Shown here in pieces: positions 20,572 to 29,424 of a DNA stretch of 64,000 bases; within the stretch, counting starts at the first letter, position 1, and each line of letters starts with the position of its first letter. The DNA comes from Zobellia uliginosa (GTDB taxonomy: Bacteria; Bacteroidota; Bacteroidia; Flavobacteriales; Flavobacteriaceae): contig NZ_JAHKPY010000006.1 of assembly GCF_018860745.1 (NCBI RefSeq), positions 1 to 64,000 on the forward strand, in the 5' to 3' direction. The notes under the pieces were generated by a model. The model saw only the letters and a program-made list of their open reading frames with translations, searched no databases and had not been told where the DNA came from. The position numbers and the translations under genes are program-made.

Positions 20572-22614
20572 GTGAAATTAAAACTATTCATACTATTTTT
20601 TGTGGTAACACTGGGCAGTTATGCCCAGTTGAGCGACCTGCACTATTTGCCCCCATTAAAACAAGGGGGTAACAACCAAGCTGTCACGCAACAGCATATT
20701 TATCTTTCCACCCCGGAAACTGCTGCATTTACGGTAAATATTTACCAAGGTACCTCTGCTACCCTATATAGTACAATTTCATTATCTAAAACTACCCCTC
20801 AAGAAGTAGTCCTCCCGAATGGTGACAATAACATCACCATGATGACCAATGCCAATACGGGAGTAGTTCTTACTACGGGCGGTTTGAGACTTGAGGCTCC
20901 GGGAGGGGAAAAATTCTACGTAAACTATAGAGGTAGGTCCGGATCACAAGCAACTTCCCTTACAAGTAAAGGTAGACAAGCTATAGGTACTCATTTTAAA
21001 TGGGGAGGAACCCCAAATAAAGGTACACAGGCAAGTTTAACAAATTCCCTAGGAATCATGGCCACAGAAAATGGTACCACGGTCACGGTTTCAGGTTATG
21101 ATCCAGATTGCGAATTTAGATTGGGTAGTGATAGAGATGGAATAACAGCTGATTCTTATACCATTAATTTGGATGCCAACGAATCTTTTGTGTTTGAGGC
21201 ATATGTTGCTGAAAGTCCCGCTAACGCAGATGGTTGGTTAGGTGCAGATGTAATTTCAAATAATCCTATAGTGATAAGTAATGGTGGTCTTAATACAGGT
21301 GCCAGGGTAGGTTACTCTGGTAGAGATGCTGCTATTGACCAACCAGTGCCTCAAAATAAAATTGGTAAAGAATATGTCTTTATAAGAGGAAACGGTACCA
21401 GTGAAACAGAAATACCTATAATTATTGGCACGCAAAACGGCACCAACATCTATGTAAATGGGAGTACTACAGCTATTGCAACCATCAATGACGGCGATTA
21501 CTTTGAAATACCGGAGAGCAACTATTCCGTTTCTTCTGCAGGTGGTAATATGTACGTAACCACTTCAAAAGATGCCTATGCCTATCAACTGATGGCTGGT
21601 GCAAGTGCAATTTACACCCAAGGATTGAATTTTATTGCTCCCGTAAATTGCTTACTACCGGATAAAGTAGATAATATAACGCATATAGAAGATGCTGCCG
21701 GTATAACCATGACGGGTGGCCTAACATTAATCGCCTCTACCTCAACGCCCGACGCAAACATTCAAATAACGGACGGTAATGGTCCAGTAACCCTTCCTAG
21801 TTCATCACCAGTAGCAGGAACAAGTTTGTGGAAAACCTATTATGTTGCAGGTCTGACCGGAGATGTTAGTGTTGAATCTACAGGTCCTATTGCTGTTGGA
21901 TTTATGGGATTTAGTGGTGCCAGAGGTATCGCAGGTTATTTTTCCGGTTTTGATACCGTACCGGAAGTAGATCTACAAGTAACGGGCGGTGGGTGCTTAC
22001 CAACGGCAGAAGTAGAAGTTGTTGACCCTAATTTTGATGATTACCAATGGTTTGAAAATGGTGCCTTAATAGCAGGTGCAAATAGCGCTAAATACACACC
22101 AACCAATGCAGGCGATTATTACGTACGGGTAACAAAAGGAGGTTGCACCTATGATTCGCAGCCTTTAACCGCTTATTATTGTGATCCAGATATCATTCTA
22201 AGTAAAGATGCAGACCAAAATACGGTAACCGAAGGAGATACGGTAACTTTTACCATTACGGTTGAAACTTTAGGAATAGACCCAGTAACCAACTTAGTAT
22301 TGACAGATGTTTTACCTCCCGGTCTAGAACTGATTTCCTCTTCCATATCAAAAGGAACATTTACTTATCCTGATTGGAACGTTGGAGGAATGACCTCTGG
22401 TGACCTAGAAACTTTAACTTTGGTCACTAGGGCCAGTTTAGACAATATTTATTCTACAACCACTAATTACACAAACACCGTTACCAATAGTCAGGACCAG
22501 GTTGACTCCAATACCACTGCGGACGATCCTTCCGAAACGGTGACCGTAAACAAAAGCACCCCCACCACGGTAATTACGAATAGAAGAATTACCTATCGCG
22601 TAAATAGAAATTAA
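20572..22614 (+). CDS. Secreted paralogue of the giant adhesin's N-terminal head
   Basis: This 680-residue exported protein starts at GTG, 6 bases after the giant adhesin's stop. After its signal peptide (ending GSYAQ) it repeats the adhesin's N-terminal region: [40 protein letters not shown]-like, CLLPDK and [14 protein letters not shown] equivalents all occur in the same order. A head domain, an Ig-like segment (DPNFDDYQWFENGALIAGAN) and one DUF11 domain (about 540-650) are present. The protein then stops, with no SprB repeats and no type A or type B sorting domain; it ends in a basic tail, ITNRRITYRVNRN. It probably arose by partial tandem duplication and may act as a partner of the giant protein. 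How it leaves the periplasm is unclear. Confidence 0.88.
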   Translation: MKLKLFILFFVVTLGSYAQLSDLHYLPPLKQGGNNQAVTQQHIYLSTPETAAFTVNIYQGTSATLYSTISLSKTTPQEVVLPNGDNNITMMTNANTGVVLTTGGLRLEAPGGEKFYVNYRGRSGSQATSLTSKGRQAIGTHFKWGGTPNKGTQASLTNSLGIMATENGTTVTVSGYDPDCEFRLGSDRDGITADSYTINLDANESFVFEAYVAESPANADGWLGADVISNNPIVISNGGLNTGARVGYSGRDAAIDQPVPQNKIGKEYVFIRGNGTSETEIPIIIGTQNGTNIYVNGSTTAIATINDGDYFEIPESNYSVSSAGGNMYVTTSKDAYAYQLMAGASAIYTQGLNFIAPVNCLLPDKVDNITHIEDAAGITMTGGLTLIASTSTPDANIQITDGNGPVTLPSSSPVAGTSLWKTYYVAGLTGDVSVESTGPIAVGFMGFSGARGIAGYFSGFDTVPEVDLQVTGGGCLPTAEVEVVDPNFDDYQWFENGALIAGANSAKYTPTNAGDYYVRVTKGGCTYDSQPLTAYYCDPDIILSKDADQNTVTEGDTVTFTITVETLGIDPVTNLVLTDVLPPGLELISSSISKGTFTYPDWNVGGMTSGDLETLTLVTRASLDNIYSTTTNYTNTVTNSQDQVDSNTTADDPSETVTVNKSTPTTVITNRRITYRVNRN

Positions 22615-22644
22615 TCTTTTAGTGTAACATTGTTCCAAGTTTCT

Positions 22645-22682
22645 CGTCAAGTACTAAGTAACCCCTCAAAAAATACTTGACG
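22645..22682 (+). promoter_or_regulatory. Inverted repeat covering the GTG start of the ABC transporter gene
   Basis: CGTCAAGTA (22645-22653) and TACTTGACG (22674-22682) form a perfect 9-bp inverted repeat with a 20-base loop. The right arm ends on the first base of the GTG start codon. In RNA it would place the ribosome-binding region in a stem; as DNA it could be an operator. There is no following U tract, so a terminator for the upstream gene is less likely. Confidence 0.45.
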
Positions 22683-23584
22683 TGAGCACCATTCTAACAG
22701 TTAATCATCTCACCAAAAAGTTCGGAAGCCTTACCGCGGTTAAAGACCTTTCTTTTTCTATTGAAAAAGGTAATGTTTACGGTATTCTAGGGCCTAACGG
22801 AAGCGGTAAATCTACTACTCTAGGTATTGTCCTAAATGTTGTGAACGCCACACAAGGTGATTTTGAATGGTTTGATGGTTCTGCTACCACGCACCAAGCT
22901 TTAAAAAGAGTGGGTGCCATTATTGAAAGACCCAACTTCTACCCCTACATGACCGCAGTTCAAAACTTAAAATTGGTCTGTAAGATTAAAGAAGTTAGTG
23001 AAAACAAAATAGAGGAAAAGTTAGAACTGGTTGGTTTGTTAGACCGAAAAAATAGTAAATTCAGAACTTACTCCCTAGGTATGAAACAGCGGTTGGCCAT
23101 TGCCTCTGCCCTACTGAACGACCCGGAAATTTTAATTTTAGATGAACCCACAAACGGATTAGATCCCCAAGGTATTCATCAGATTAGGGAAATTATTAAA
23201 AAAATTGCTTCCCAAGGCACCACTATTCTATTGGCTTCGCACCTACTTGATGAAGTTGAAAAAGTCTGTAGCCATGTAATCATACTAAGAAAAGGAGAGA
23301 AATTATACTCTGGTCGCGTAGATGGTCTATTGGCAAGTCACGGTTTTTTCGAATTGAAAACCGATAACCTAGAAAATTTAAAAAACTATTTAGAAAAACA
23401 TGCAAGCTTTGGAGAAATAAAACTAGAAAATGGCTGTATCACCGCCTTTCTGAAAGAAGAAATGAATGCAGCAGAACTGAACAAATCGTTATTTGACCAA
23501 GGTATAATACTGTCCCATTTAGTAAAACGAAAAGAAAGTCTTGAGGAACAATTCCTAACCTTGACTAAAAACCAATCCAACTAA
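22682..23584 (+). CDS. ABC transporter ATP-binding protein (BcrA-like)
   Basis: This 300-residue cytosolic ATPase of an ABC-2-type exporter has Walker A GPNGSGKST (37-45), signature YSLGMKQRLA (about 130-139), Walker B ILILDEPTNGLDP (about 150-162) and a switch His in LLASHLLDEVEKV. A ~80-residue C-terminal extension is typical of bacitracin-export (BcrA-like) subunits. The start is GTG, immediately at the conserved N-terminus and inside the inverted repeat just upstream. The permease follows after 5 bases, so the two are co-transcribed. The substrate cannot be told from sequence; lantibiotic/bacitracin-type peptides are known for related systems, but this is not evidence for one here. Confidence 0.9.
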   Translation: MSTILTVNHLTKKFGSLTAVKDLSFSIEKGNVYGILGPNGSGKSTTLGIVLNVVNATQGDFEWFDGSATTHQALKRVGAIIERPNFYPYMTAVQNLKLVCKIKEVSENKIEEKLELVGLLDRKNSKFRTYSLGMKQRLAIASALLNDPEILILDEPTNGLDPQGIHQIREIIKKIASQGTTILLASHLLDEVEKVCSHVIILRKGEKLYSGRVDGLLASHGFFELKTDNLENLKNYLEKHASFGEIKLENGCITAFLKEEMNAAELNKSLFDQGIILSHLVKRKESLEEQFLTLTKNQSN

Positions 23585-23589
23585 TAGCC

Positions 23590-24423
23590 ATGGTACGACT
23601 CTTACATATAGAATTTATAAAGCTATGGAACAACAGGGCAAGCAAGGTTTTAATTCTAGCCTATTTCCTACTCTTAACATCCATAGCACTTATAGCAGCT
23701 GTTAAATTTGATATTGGCCCCATCAAATTTCATTTGGCAGAACAAGGTATTTTCAACTTTCCATACATATGGCACTTCAACACCTTTATAACGGCATTTT
23801 TTAAACTGTTCTTGGCTATTGTCATCGTATCTATGATGGCTAATGAGTACAGTAATAAGACCATAAAACAGAACTTAATAGACGGACTATCCAAAAAAGA
23901 ATTCATTCTATCCAAATTTCTAACGGTTATCTCTTTCGCTTTAATTTCCACTATTTTTGTATTTGGAGTTTCACTCGTTTTAGGCCTTTTTTATTCTAAT
24001 TATACCGAAATAAGCATCATTTTCTCTGGATTGGAGTTCCTTTTGGCCTTTTTTGTTAAACTTGTTGGTTTTTTCTCATTCTGCTTATTTTTAGGAATTT
24101 TAGTAAAACGGTCTGCATTTGCCTTAGGTTTTCTTATTCTATGGCAGGTTTTCGAATCTTTGATCCGAGGTATCATCAGATGGCGTTTCTTTGATGGGGA
24201 GACCACGGATATAATTATGGGCTTCTTTCCGCTCAATGCCATGTGGAACCTCATTAAAGAACCTTTTACCCGACTAAGTGCGGTACAAACTGCCGTAAAC
24301 CAAATGGGAGAAGAAATTGTATTGAATTATCATGTACATTGGTATGAATTGATAATTGTGCTGGCTTGGACCGCTATTTTTATTTATGGGTCTTATGCAC
24401 TTTTGAAAAAGCGGGATCTATAG
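23590..24423 (+). CDS. ABC-2 type transporter permease
   Basis: This 277-residue inner-membrane protein has about six hydrophobic spans, beginning with LILAYFLLLTSIALIAAV and ending with ELIIVLAWTAIFIYGSYALL. The cytoplasmic motif NEYSNKTIKQNLIDGLSKKE after the second span is typical of ABC-2 permeases of this type. It lies 5 bases after the ATP-binding gene and should form the exporter with it. A stable hairpin follows the stop at 24423, suggesting that the operon has only these two genes. The substrate is unknown. Confidence 0.85.
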   Translation: MVRLLHIEFIKLWNNRASKVLILAYFLLLTSIALIAAVKFDIGPIKFHLAEQGIFNFPYIWHFNTFITAFFKLFLAIVIVSMMANEYSNKTIKQNLIDGLSKKEFILSKFLTVISFALISTIFVFGVSLVLGLFYSNYTEISIIFSGLEFLLAFFVKLVGFFSFCLFLGILVKRSAFALGFLILWQVFESLIRGIIRWRFFDGETTDIIMGFFPLNAMWNLIKEPFTRLSAVQTAVNQMGEEIVLNYHVHWYELIIVLAWTAIFIYGSYALLKKRDL

Positions 24424-24438
24424 AAGTTATTTTCAAAT

Positions 24439-24462
24439 TTTCTACTGGATTACCAGTAGAAA
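24439..24462 (+). terminator. Hairpin after the ABC exporter operon
   Basis: TTTCTACTGG (24439-24448) and CCAGTAGAAA (24453-24462) form a perfect 10-bp stem with a 4-base loop, 15 bases after the permease stop. No U tract follows on the plus strand, so it may be a 3'-end stabiliser or a weak terminator. Confidence 0.5.
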
Positions 24463-24517
24463 TACGTCACAGTTTTCTAGTATTTATCAATCAGAATTAT
24501 TAGCGGATTATCCTTTG

Positions 24518-24544
24518 AATTATATTCAATCCTAGAATATAATT
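24518..24544. promoter_or_regulatory. Inverted repeat just upstream of the type B secreted protein gene
   Basis: AATTATATTC (24518-24527) and GAATATAATT (24535-24544) form a perfect 10-bp inverted repeat with a 7-base spacer, ending 7 bases before the ATG at 24552. It could be an operator or an mRNA hairpin near the start. The TTG at 24543 lies inside the right arm, another reason to prefer the ATG. Confidence 0.4.
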
Positions 24545-24551
24545 GAACGCT

Positions 24552-26933
24552 ATGAAATTCATTTTTTCACTATCATTTCTACTCACCTGTTTCTTCGCTA
24601 TTTCTCAACAAGCAAATGATTGTATCGATGCTATTGTAGTTTGCGGTAATAGTAATATTTCCAGTAATGCCACGGGTTTTGGGCAGCAAGAATTAAGTCC
24701 GGATACGAATCCGTGTGTCAACCAAGAGGTTAATAGTCTTTGGGTTAGTGTTAGCATTGCCGTAAGTGGCTCACTTGCCTTTACGATTAAACCTAGAGAT
24801 AGTGACTTGGAAGTAGACTATGATTTTTTTGTTTTTGGTCCTAATGCCGATTGTCAGAATCTTGGCAGTCCTATTCGATGTTCTACCACAAACCCTAATC
24901 AAGCCACTTTATCCAGTAATATTACCGGTTTAAGCGATACTGCATTTGACCAAAATGAAGGTCCTGGGCCAAATGGAGATGGCTTTGTATCTACCATTCC
25001 CGTTACTGCGGGAGAACAATATTACATCTTAGTAGATAGACCAAATGGAGATGGTGGTTTTGATTTGGAATGGACAGGCACTGCTGGTTTTCTACCCTCA
25101 CCCAATGTTTCCCAACCAAATGATTTAGAAGTGTGTTCATCAGATTTAAATACGACGATTGATTTGACGGAAAACGAAGCATCAATAACATCAAGCACTA
25201 CAGTAGAAATTTTGTATTACACTTCTTATAATAATGCCTTTGACGATATTGATGCTATAACGGAACCAACTCAATTTCTTTATGATAAAACTGAAAGTCG
25301 TATTTACGTTCGGGTGACAAATTCAAATGGTTGTTTTGAGATTGTTGATTTTAGCATACGTTCTACAAACTTTGGTGAAACACCAAATCTTAGCTATTAC
25401 ATCTGTGATACAAATCGTGATGGCAAAGAAGATTTTTCTATTATCGATATTACTCAAGATGCTCAAAATGCAATACCAAATGGCTCTGCATATTTACTGG
25501 GTTTATATCCCAATGAAAATATGGCCGAGTCAGGTGTTAATGAAATCACAAATCCGATTTTCACTACCGCAAGTACGACCATCTATGCTCGCGTTAGCTC
25601 CAATACTAATGGAAACTGCTATATTACATATCCCATTTCGTTAACGGTAACTACCTCAGTGCACCCAGCTATTGTCAATTTAATCCAATGCGATATTGAT
25701 AAAGACAACTCCTTGGATGGTATTACACAGATTAATTTAAATCAATCATTTCCTAACCTAGACACCAACTCCATTACCTATTATGAAACGGATGCTGATC
25801 GTAAAGCCAACAATCCCATATTGAATCCAAATAATTATATCAATACAACTCCTTTTAATACCACTATTTATTATCAAATAGCCAATAGTGATTGTGAAAG
25901 TTTAGGTGAAATAGCAATTGAGGTAAAACCCACAACAGTAAGTCTAAATACTATCAGCCCAATAATAGCTTGCGCTGATAACCCTGAGGATGAATTTCCC
26001 GAAAGTACTTTTGATTTGGAAAGCATCCGCCAGAATACGTATGCCGGGATGGACGTAGCTTTCTATGAAAGTTTGGAAGATGCTTCTTTAGAACAAAATC
26101 CGCTTGACGGAAACTACAGAAGTACCTCAACATTTTTATATACCCGTCTTGAAAATAATAACCAATGCAACAGGGTAGAGGAAATTGAATTCATTGTGAA
26201 CAATTTACCCAAAATAACCCTAGAAGATAATTATGAGGTATGTGCTGGCGGCGAACCTTTGTTAATTAACGCTCCAAATGGCTTTGATGGATATAGTTGG
26301 CTTAAAGTTGATAACGGTACACCCATAGAAATTGGCATTGATCAACAAGTAACTATTACCGAACCTGGACATTATAGCTTAGAAGTTGAAACTCAATATC
26401 AAAACAATAATCAAATCTTTAGCTGTATAAATTATGTGGATTTTCTAGTTACACCTTCAATTCCTGTTGTTATTGAGAACATAGATATTGAACAATTTTC
26501 TAATTCAAGTACTGTAGAGGTAGAAATAAGGGGAAACTCCGTTTACGAGTATTCCCTTAATGGCGAAAATTATCAAGATGAACCTAGATTTGATAATGTA
26601 GAGGCAGGGTTTTATACCGTTTTCGTACGTGACAAAAACGGCTGTGGTACATCTCAGAAAGATATTTCGGTCATAGGTTTTCCAAAATACTTCACTCCCA
26701 ATGGTGATGGTGCAAACGATACCTGGCGAATTACAGGATTTAGTACAAGTTTTGGCAATCAAGCTATTAACATTTATGATCGTTATGGTAAACTTTTAAA
26801 ACAGATCAGTTCAAATTCAATTGGCTGGGATGGGTCATTGAACGGGCAGCCACTACCCTCTTCCGACTATTGGTTTAGAATTACCTTGACCGATGGCAAA
26901 GAATATAAAGGCCATTTTGCCCTAAAGCGATAG
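24552..26933 (+). CDS. T9SS type B sorting-domain secreted protein
   Basis: This 793-residue surface or secreted protein has a signal peptide (about 1-19, LLTCFFAISQQAND) and a pre-peptidase-like N-terminal region (NDCIDAIVVCGNSN, then DYDFFVFGPNADC and YYILVDRPNGDGGFDLEW). This arrangement is common in flavobacterial type B proteins. Several Ig-like units of about 85 residues follow, each with LxxCDxxxDxxxxFxL-like cores, and a single SprB-like unit comes near the end. The C-terminus ([36 protein letters not shown], then GHFALKR) is a type B sorting domain. I chose ATG 24552 over TTG 24543 because it opens the signal peptide. It has no adjacent PorP/SprF gene. Its ligand or substrate is unknown. 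Confidence 0.88.
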   Translation: MKFIFSLSFLLTCFFAISQQANDCIDAIVVCGNSNISSNATGFGQQELSPDTNPCVNQEVNSLWVSVSIAVSGSLAFTIKPRDSDLEVDYDFFVFGPNADCQNLGSPIRCSTTNPNQATLSSNITGLSDTAFDQNEGPGPNGDGFVSTIPVTAGEQYYILVDRPNGDGGFDLEWTGTAGFLPSPNVSQPNDLEVCSSDLNTTIDLTENEASITSSTTVEILYYTSYNNAFDDIDAITEPTQFLYDKTESRIYVRVTNSNGCFEIVDFSIRSTNFGETPNLSYYICDTNRDGKEDFSIIDITQDAQNAIPNGSAYLLGLYPNENMAESGVNEITNPIFTTASTTIYARVSSNTNGNCYITYPISLTVTTSVHPAIVNLIQCDIDKDNSLDGITQINLNQSFPNLDTNSITYYETDADRKANNPILNPNNYINTTPFNTTIYYQIANSDCESLGEIAIEVKPTTVSLNTISPIIACADNPEDEFPESTFDLESIRQNTYAGMDVAFYESLEDASLEQNPLDGNYRSTSTFLYTRLENNNQCNRVEEIEFIVNNLPKITLEDNYEVCAGGEPLLINAPNGFDGYSWLKVDNGTPIEIGIDQQVTITEPGHYSLEVETQYQNNNQIFSCINYVDFLVTPSIPVVIENIDIEQFSNSSTVEVEIRGNSVYEYSLNGENYQDEPRFDNVEAGFYTVFVRDKNGCGTSQKDISVIGFPKYFTPNGDGANDTWRITGFSTSFGNQAINIYDRYGKLLKQISSNSIGWDGSLNGQPLPSSDYWFRITLTDGKEYKGHFALKR

Positions 26934-26992
26934 CTTCACCAAAAATTTCAATCCAGCCACAATAGGTCGTAGTTCTTTTGTAATTTTAAAGG

Positions 26993-28981
26993 ATGAAATT
27001 TAAAGTAGTCTCAGAGTTCGAACCCACTGGTGACCAGCCGGGTGCTATTAAGCAACTTGTTGAAGGTATTGAAAGTCAAGAACGCTATCAAACCCTGTTA
27101 GGAGTTACCGGTTCTGGAAAAACGTTTACCGTTGCCAACGTTATAGAACAGGTGCAACGCCCTACCCTAGTCCTCGCCCACAACAAAACCTTAGCTGCCC
27201 AATTGTATTCGGAATTCAAACAGTTTTTTCCGGAAAATGCAGTTGAATACTTCGTTTCGTACTATGATTATTATCAGCCTGAAGCGTTTATTCCATCTTC
27301 TGGACTTTACATTGAAAAAGACCTTTCTATTAACGAGGACATAGAAAAATTGCGTCTAAGCGCCACTTCGTCTCTGCTTTCAGGTCGTCGTGATGTGTTG
27401 GTTGTGGCGTCGGTTTCATGTTTGTACGGTATCGGAAACCCAGTGGAGTTCCAGAAAAATGTCATCACAATAAAAAAAGACCAAGTTATTGCGCGTACCA
27501 AATTCCTTCATCAATTGGTACAAAGCCTTTATTCCAGAACTACGGCCGATTTTAGAAATGGCAATTTTAGAGTGAAAGGAGATGTTGTGGATGTTTTCCC
27601 TAGCTATGCGGACCATGCTTTCCGTATCCACTTTTTTGGCGATGAAGTTGAGGAAATAGAAGCTTTCGACCCTTTCAATAACAATGTAATTGAGGTTTAT
27701 GAAACTTTGAATATTTACCCAGCGAATATGTTCGTTACTTCCCCGGATGTGCTGCAAGGAGCAATTCACCAGATTCAGGAAGATATGGTGAAACAGGTAG
27801 ACTATTTTAAAGAAATAGGAAAGCCTCTAGAAGCAAAGCGATTGGAAGAGCGCACCAGCTTCGATTTGGAGATGATTCGTGAACTTGGTTATTGCTCCGG
27901 TATTGAGAACTATTCTCGTTATTTAGACGGCAGACAACCCGGTACTAGGCCGTTCTGTTTACTTGATTACTTTCCAGATGATTATTTAATGGTAATTGAT
28001 GAAAGTCATGTTACTATTCCGCAAGTACACGCTATGTATGGCGGTGACCGTTCTCGTAAAGTGAATTTGGTGGACTATGGTTTTCGTCTCCCTGCAGCAA
28101 TGGACAATAGACCACTAAAATTTGAAGAGTTTGAAGCGCTTCAAAATCAAGCCTTATATGTGAGCGCAACACCTGCAGATTATGAGCTACAACTGAGCCA
28201 AGGCGTTTATGTGGAGCAGGTAATTAGACCTACCGGACTTTTAGACCCAATTATTGAGGTTCGACCAAGTCAAAACCAGATTGATGACCTTGTTGAAGAA
28301 ATTCAAGTTAGAGTGGAGAAAGATGAGCGGACCTTGGTCACCACCTTAACTAAAAGAATGGCGGAGGAACTGGCCAAGTATTTAACACGAATAAATGTTC
28401 GTTGCCGTTATATTCATAGTGATGTGGATACGTTGGAAAGAGTAGAAATCATGCAAGACCTAAGAAAAGGAATTTTTGATGTGCTGATTGGAGTAAACCT
28501 ACTTCGCGAAGGATTGGATTTACCGGAAGTTTCTTTAGTAGCAATTTTAGATGCGGATAAAGAAGGCTTTCTACGAAGCAATAGATCGCTAACACAAACC
28601 GTTGGTAGAGCAGCAAGAAATCTAAATGGTAGAGCCATAATGTATGCCGATAAAATTACGGACAGCATGCAGACAACTATTGACGAAACAAATTACAGAA
28701 GAGAAAAACAAATTGCGTACAATACAGAACATGGCCTTGTGCCAAAAGCATTGAATAAAAGTTTGGATAGCGTGCTATCTAAAAATTCAGTTTCTACGTA
28801 TCACTTCGAAAAAGAGGAGATGCGAGCAGCTGAACCAGACCTTGAATATTTAACCAAAGACCAAGTTGAAAAGTTGGTTCGAGAAAAAAGAAAGGCTATG
28901 GAAAAAGCGGCAAAGGAACTCGACTTTATGCAAGCTGCAAAACTCAGGGATGAAATAAAAACGCTTCAAGAAAAAGCATAA
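26993..28981 (+). CDS. uvrB: Excinuclease ABC subunit UvrB
   Basis: This 662-residue DNA-damage-recognition helicase of nucleotide excision repair loads with UvrA and recruits UvrC. Walker A is GVTGSGKTFT near residue 38. The beta-hairpin region has YFVSYYDYYQPEAFIPSSG, followed by the DESH box and the late helicase motifs (TVGRAARNLNG). A C-terminal UVR domain (EKLVREKRKAMEKAAKELDF) contacts UvrC. The length matches the family (about 660-670). It starts at an ATG close to a GGATG sequence and appears to be transcribed alone. Confidence 0.98.
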   Translation: MKFKVVSEFEPTGDQPGAIKQLVEGIESQERYQTLLGVTGSGKTFTVANVIEQVQRPTLVLAHNKTLAAQLYSEFKQFFPENAVEYFVSYYDYYQPEAFIPSSGLYIEKDLSINEDIEKLRLSATSSLLSGRRDVLVVASVSCLYGIGNPVEFQKNVITIKKDQVIARTKFLHQLVQSLYSRTTADFRNGNFRVKGDVVDVFPSYADHAFRIHFFGDEVEEIEAFDPFNNNVIEVYETLNIYPANMFVTSPDVLQGAIHQIQEDMVKQVDYFKEIGKPLEAKRLEERTSFDLEMIRELGYCSGIENYSRYLDGRQPGTRPFCLLDYFPDDYLMVIDESHVTIPQVHAMYGGDRSRKVNLVDYGFRLPAAMDNRPLKFEEFEALQNQALYVSATPADYELQLSQGVYVEQVIRPTGLLDPIIEVRPSQNQIDDLVEEIQVRVEKDERTLVTTLTKRMAEELAKYLTRINVRCRYIHSDVDTLERVEIMQDLRKGIFDVLIGVNLLREGLDLPEVSLVAILDADKEGFLRSNRSLTQTVGRAARNLNGRAIMYADKITDSMQTTIDETNYRREKQIAYNTEHGLVPKALNKSLDSVLSKNSVSTYHFEKEEMRAAEPDLEYLTKDQVEKLVREKRKAMEKAAKELDFMQAAKLRDEIKTLQEKA

Positions 28982-29148
28982 TCAAGTAGTTTTTTACTGA
29001 AATTTAAGACCAAAATACATACTTAAATATTTGATATCGATAAATGCTTTAATAAACCTGATTAACAGATAACTAAACGTCATTTTTAGACAAGACTAAA
29101 AAATGTTATTTGTCAATTTTTAGGTTAAAAACTAATTTTATATTTTTT

Positions 29149-29180
29149 AGTTTGTGAGTTTGTGAGTTTGTGAGTTTGTA
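29149..29180. repeat. 8-bp tandem repeat, four copies
   Basis: The unit AGTTTGTG is repeated at 29149, 29157, 29165 and 29173; only the last copy differs (final A). It lies in non-coding DNA downstream of uvrB. Such a short array is prone to slippage and may vary between strains. No function is evident. Confidence 0.85.
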
Positions 29181-29303
29181 GAAGATATTCTTACTTCCAC
29201 TTCAGCGTATCTCTTTTGTATTTTTAAATCCATCTATTTAATTCAAAAAGAGGTAGCTTTTATTATGAATTAACCCACCAAAAAAAGCCCCTTTTAGAAA
29301 GAA

Positions 29304-29335
29304 AAAACACCCTAGAAATGAACCTAGGGTGTTTT
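29304..29335. terminator. Symmetric bidirectional terminator-like hairpin
   Basis: AAAACACCCTAG (29304-29315) and CTAGGGTGTTTT (29324-29335) form a perfect 12-bp stem with an 8-base loop, flanked by A and T tracts so that it reads as a terminator in both directions. It probably stops read-through from uvrB and backs up the hsp20 terminator. Confidence 0.7.
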
Positions 29336-29391
29336 AACAAATAACCAACCAAACTTAAATCTACCCAATAAAAATTGGGCTCAAAAAACGC

Positions 29392-29408
29392 TTTGCCTTA
29401 ACGGCAAA
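29392..29408 (-). terminator. Intrinsic terminator of hsp20
   Basis: TTTGCC (29392-29397) and GGCAAA (29403-29408) pair with a 5-base loop. On the minus strand the stem is followed within four bases by six U residues (plus-strand A run 29383-29388). It lies 16 bases beyond the hsp20 stop codon. Confidence 0.65.
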
Positions 29409-29424
29409 ACAACCAATCTAACTT

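Larger units (their letters stand above)
28982..29424. other. Gene-free AT-rich spacer between uvrB and hsp20
   Basis: I see no open reading frame worth calling in these ~440 bases. The spacer holds an 8-bp tandem repeat (29149-29180), a symmetric hairpin (29304-29335), a 6-bp hairpin CCCAAT/ATTGGG (29364-29379), and the hsp20 terminator (29392-29408). Confidence 0.6.
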
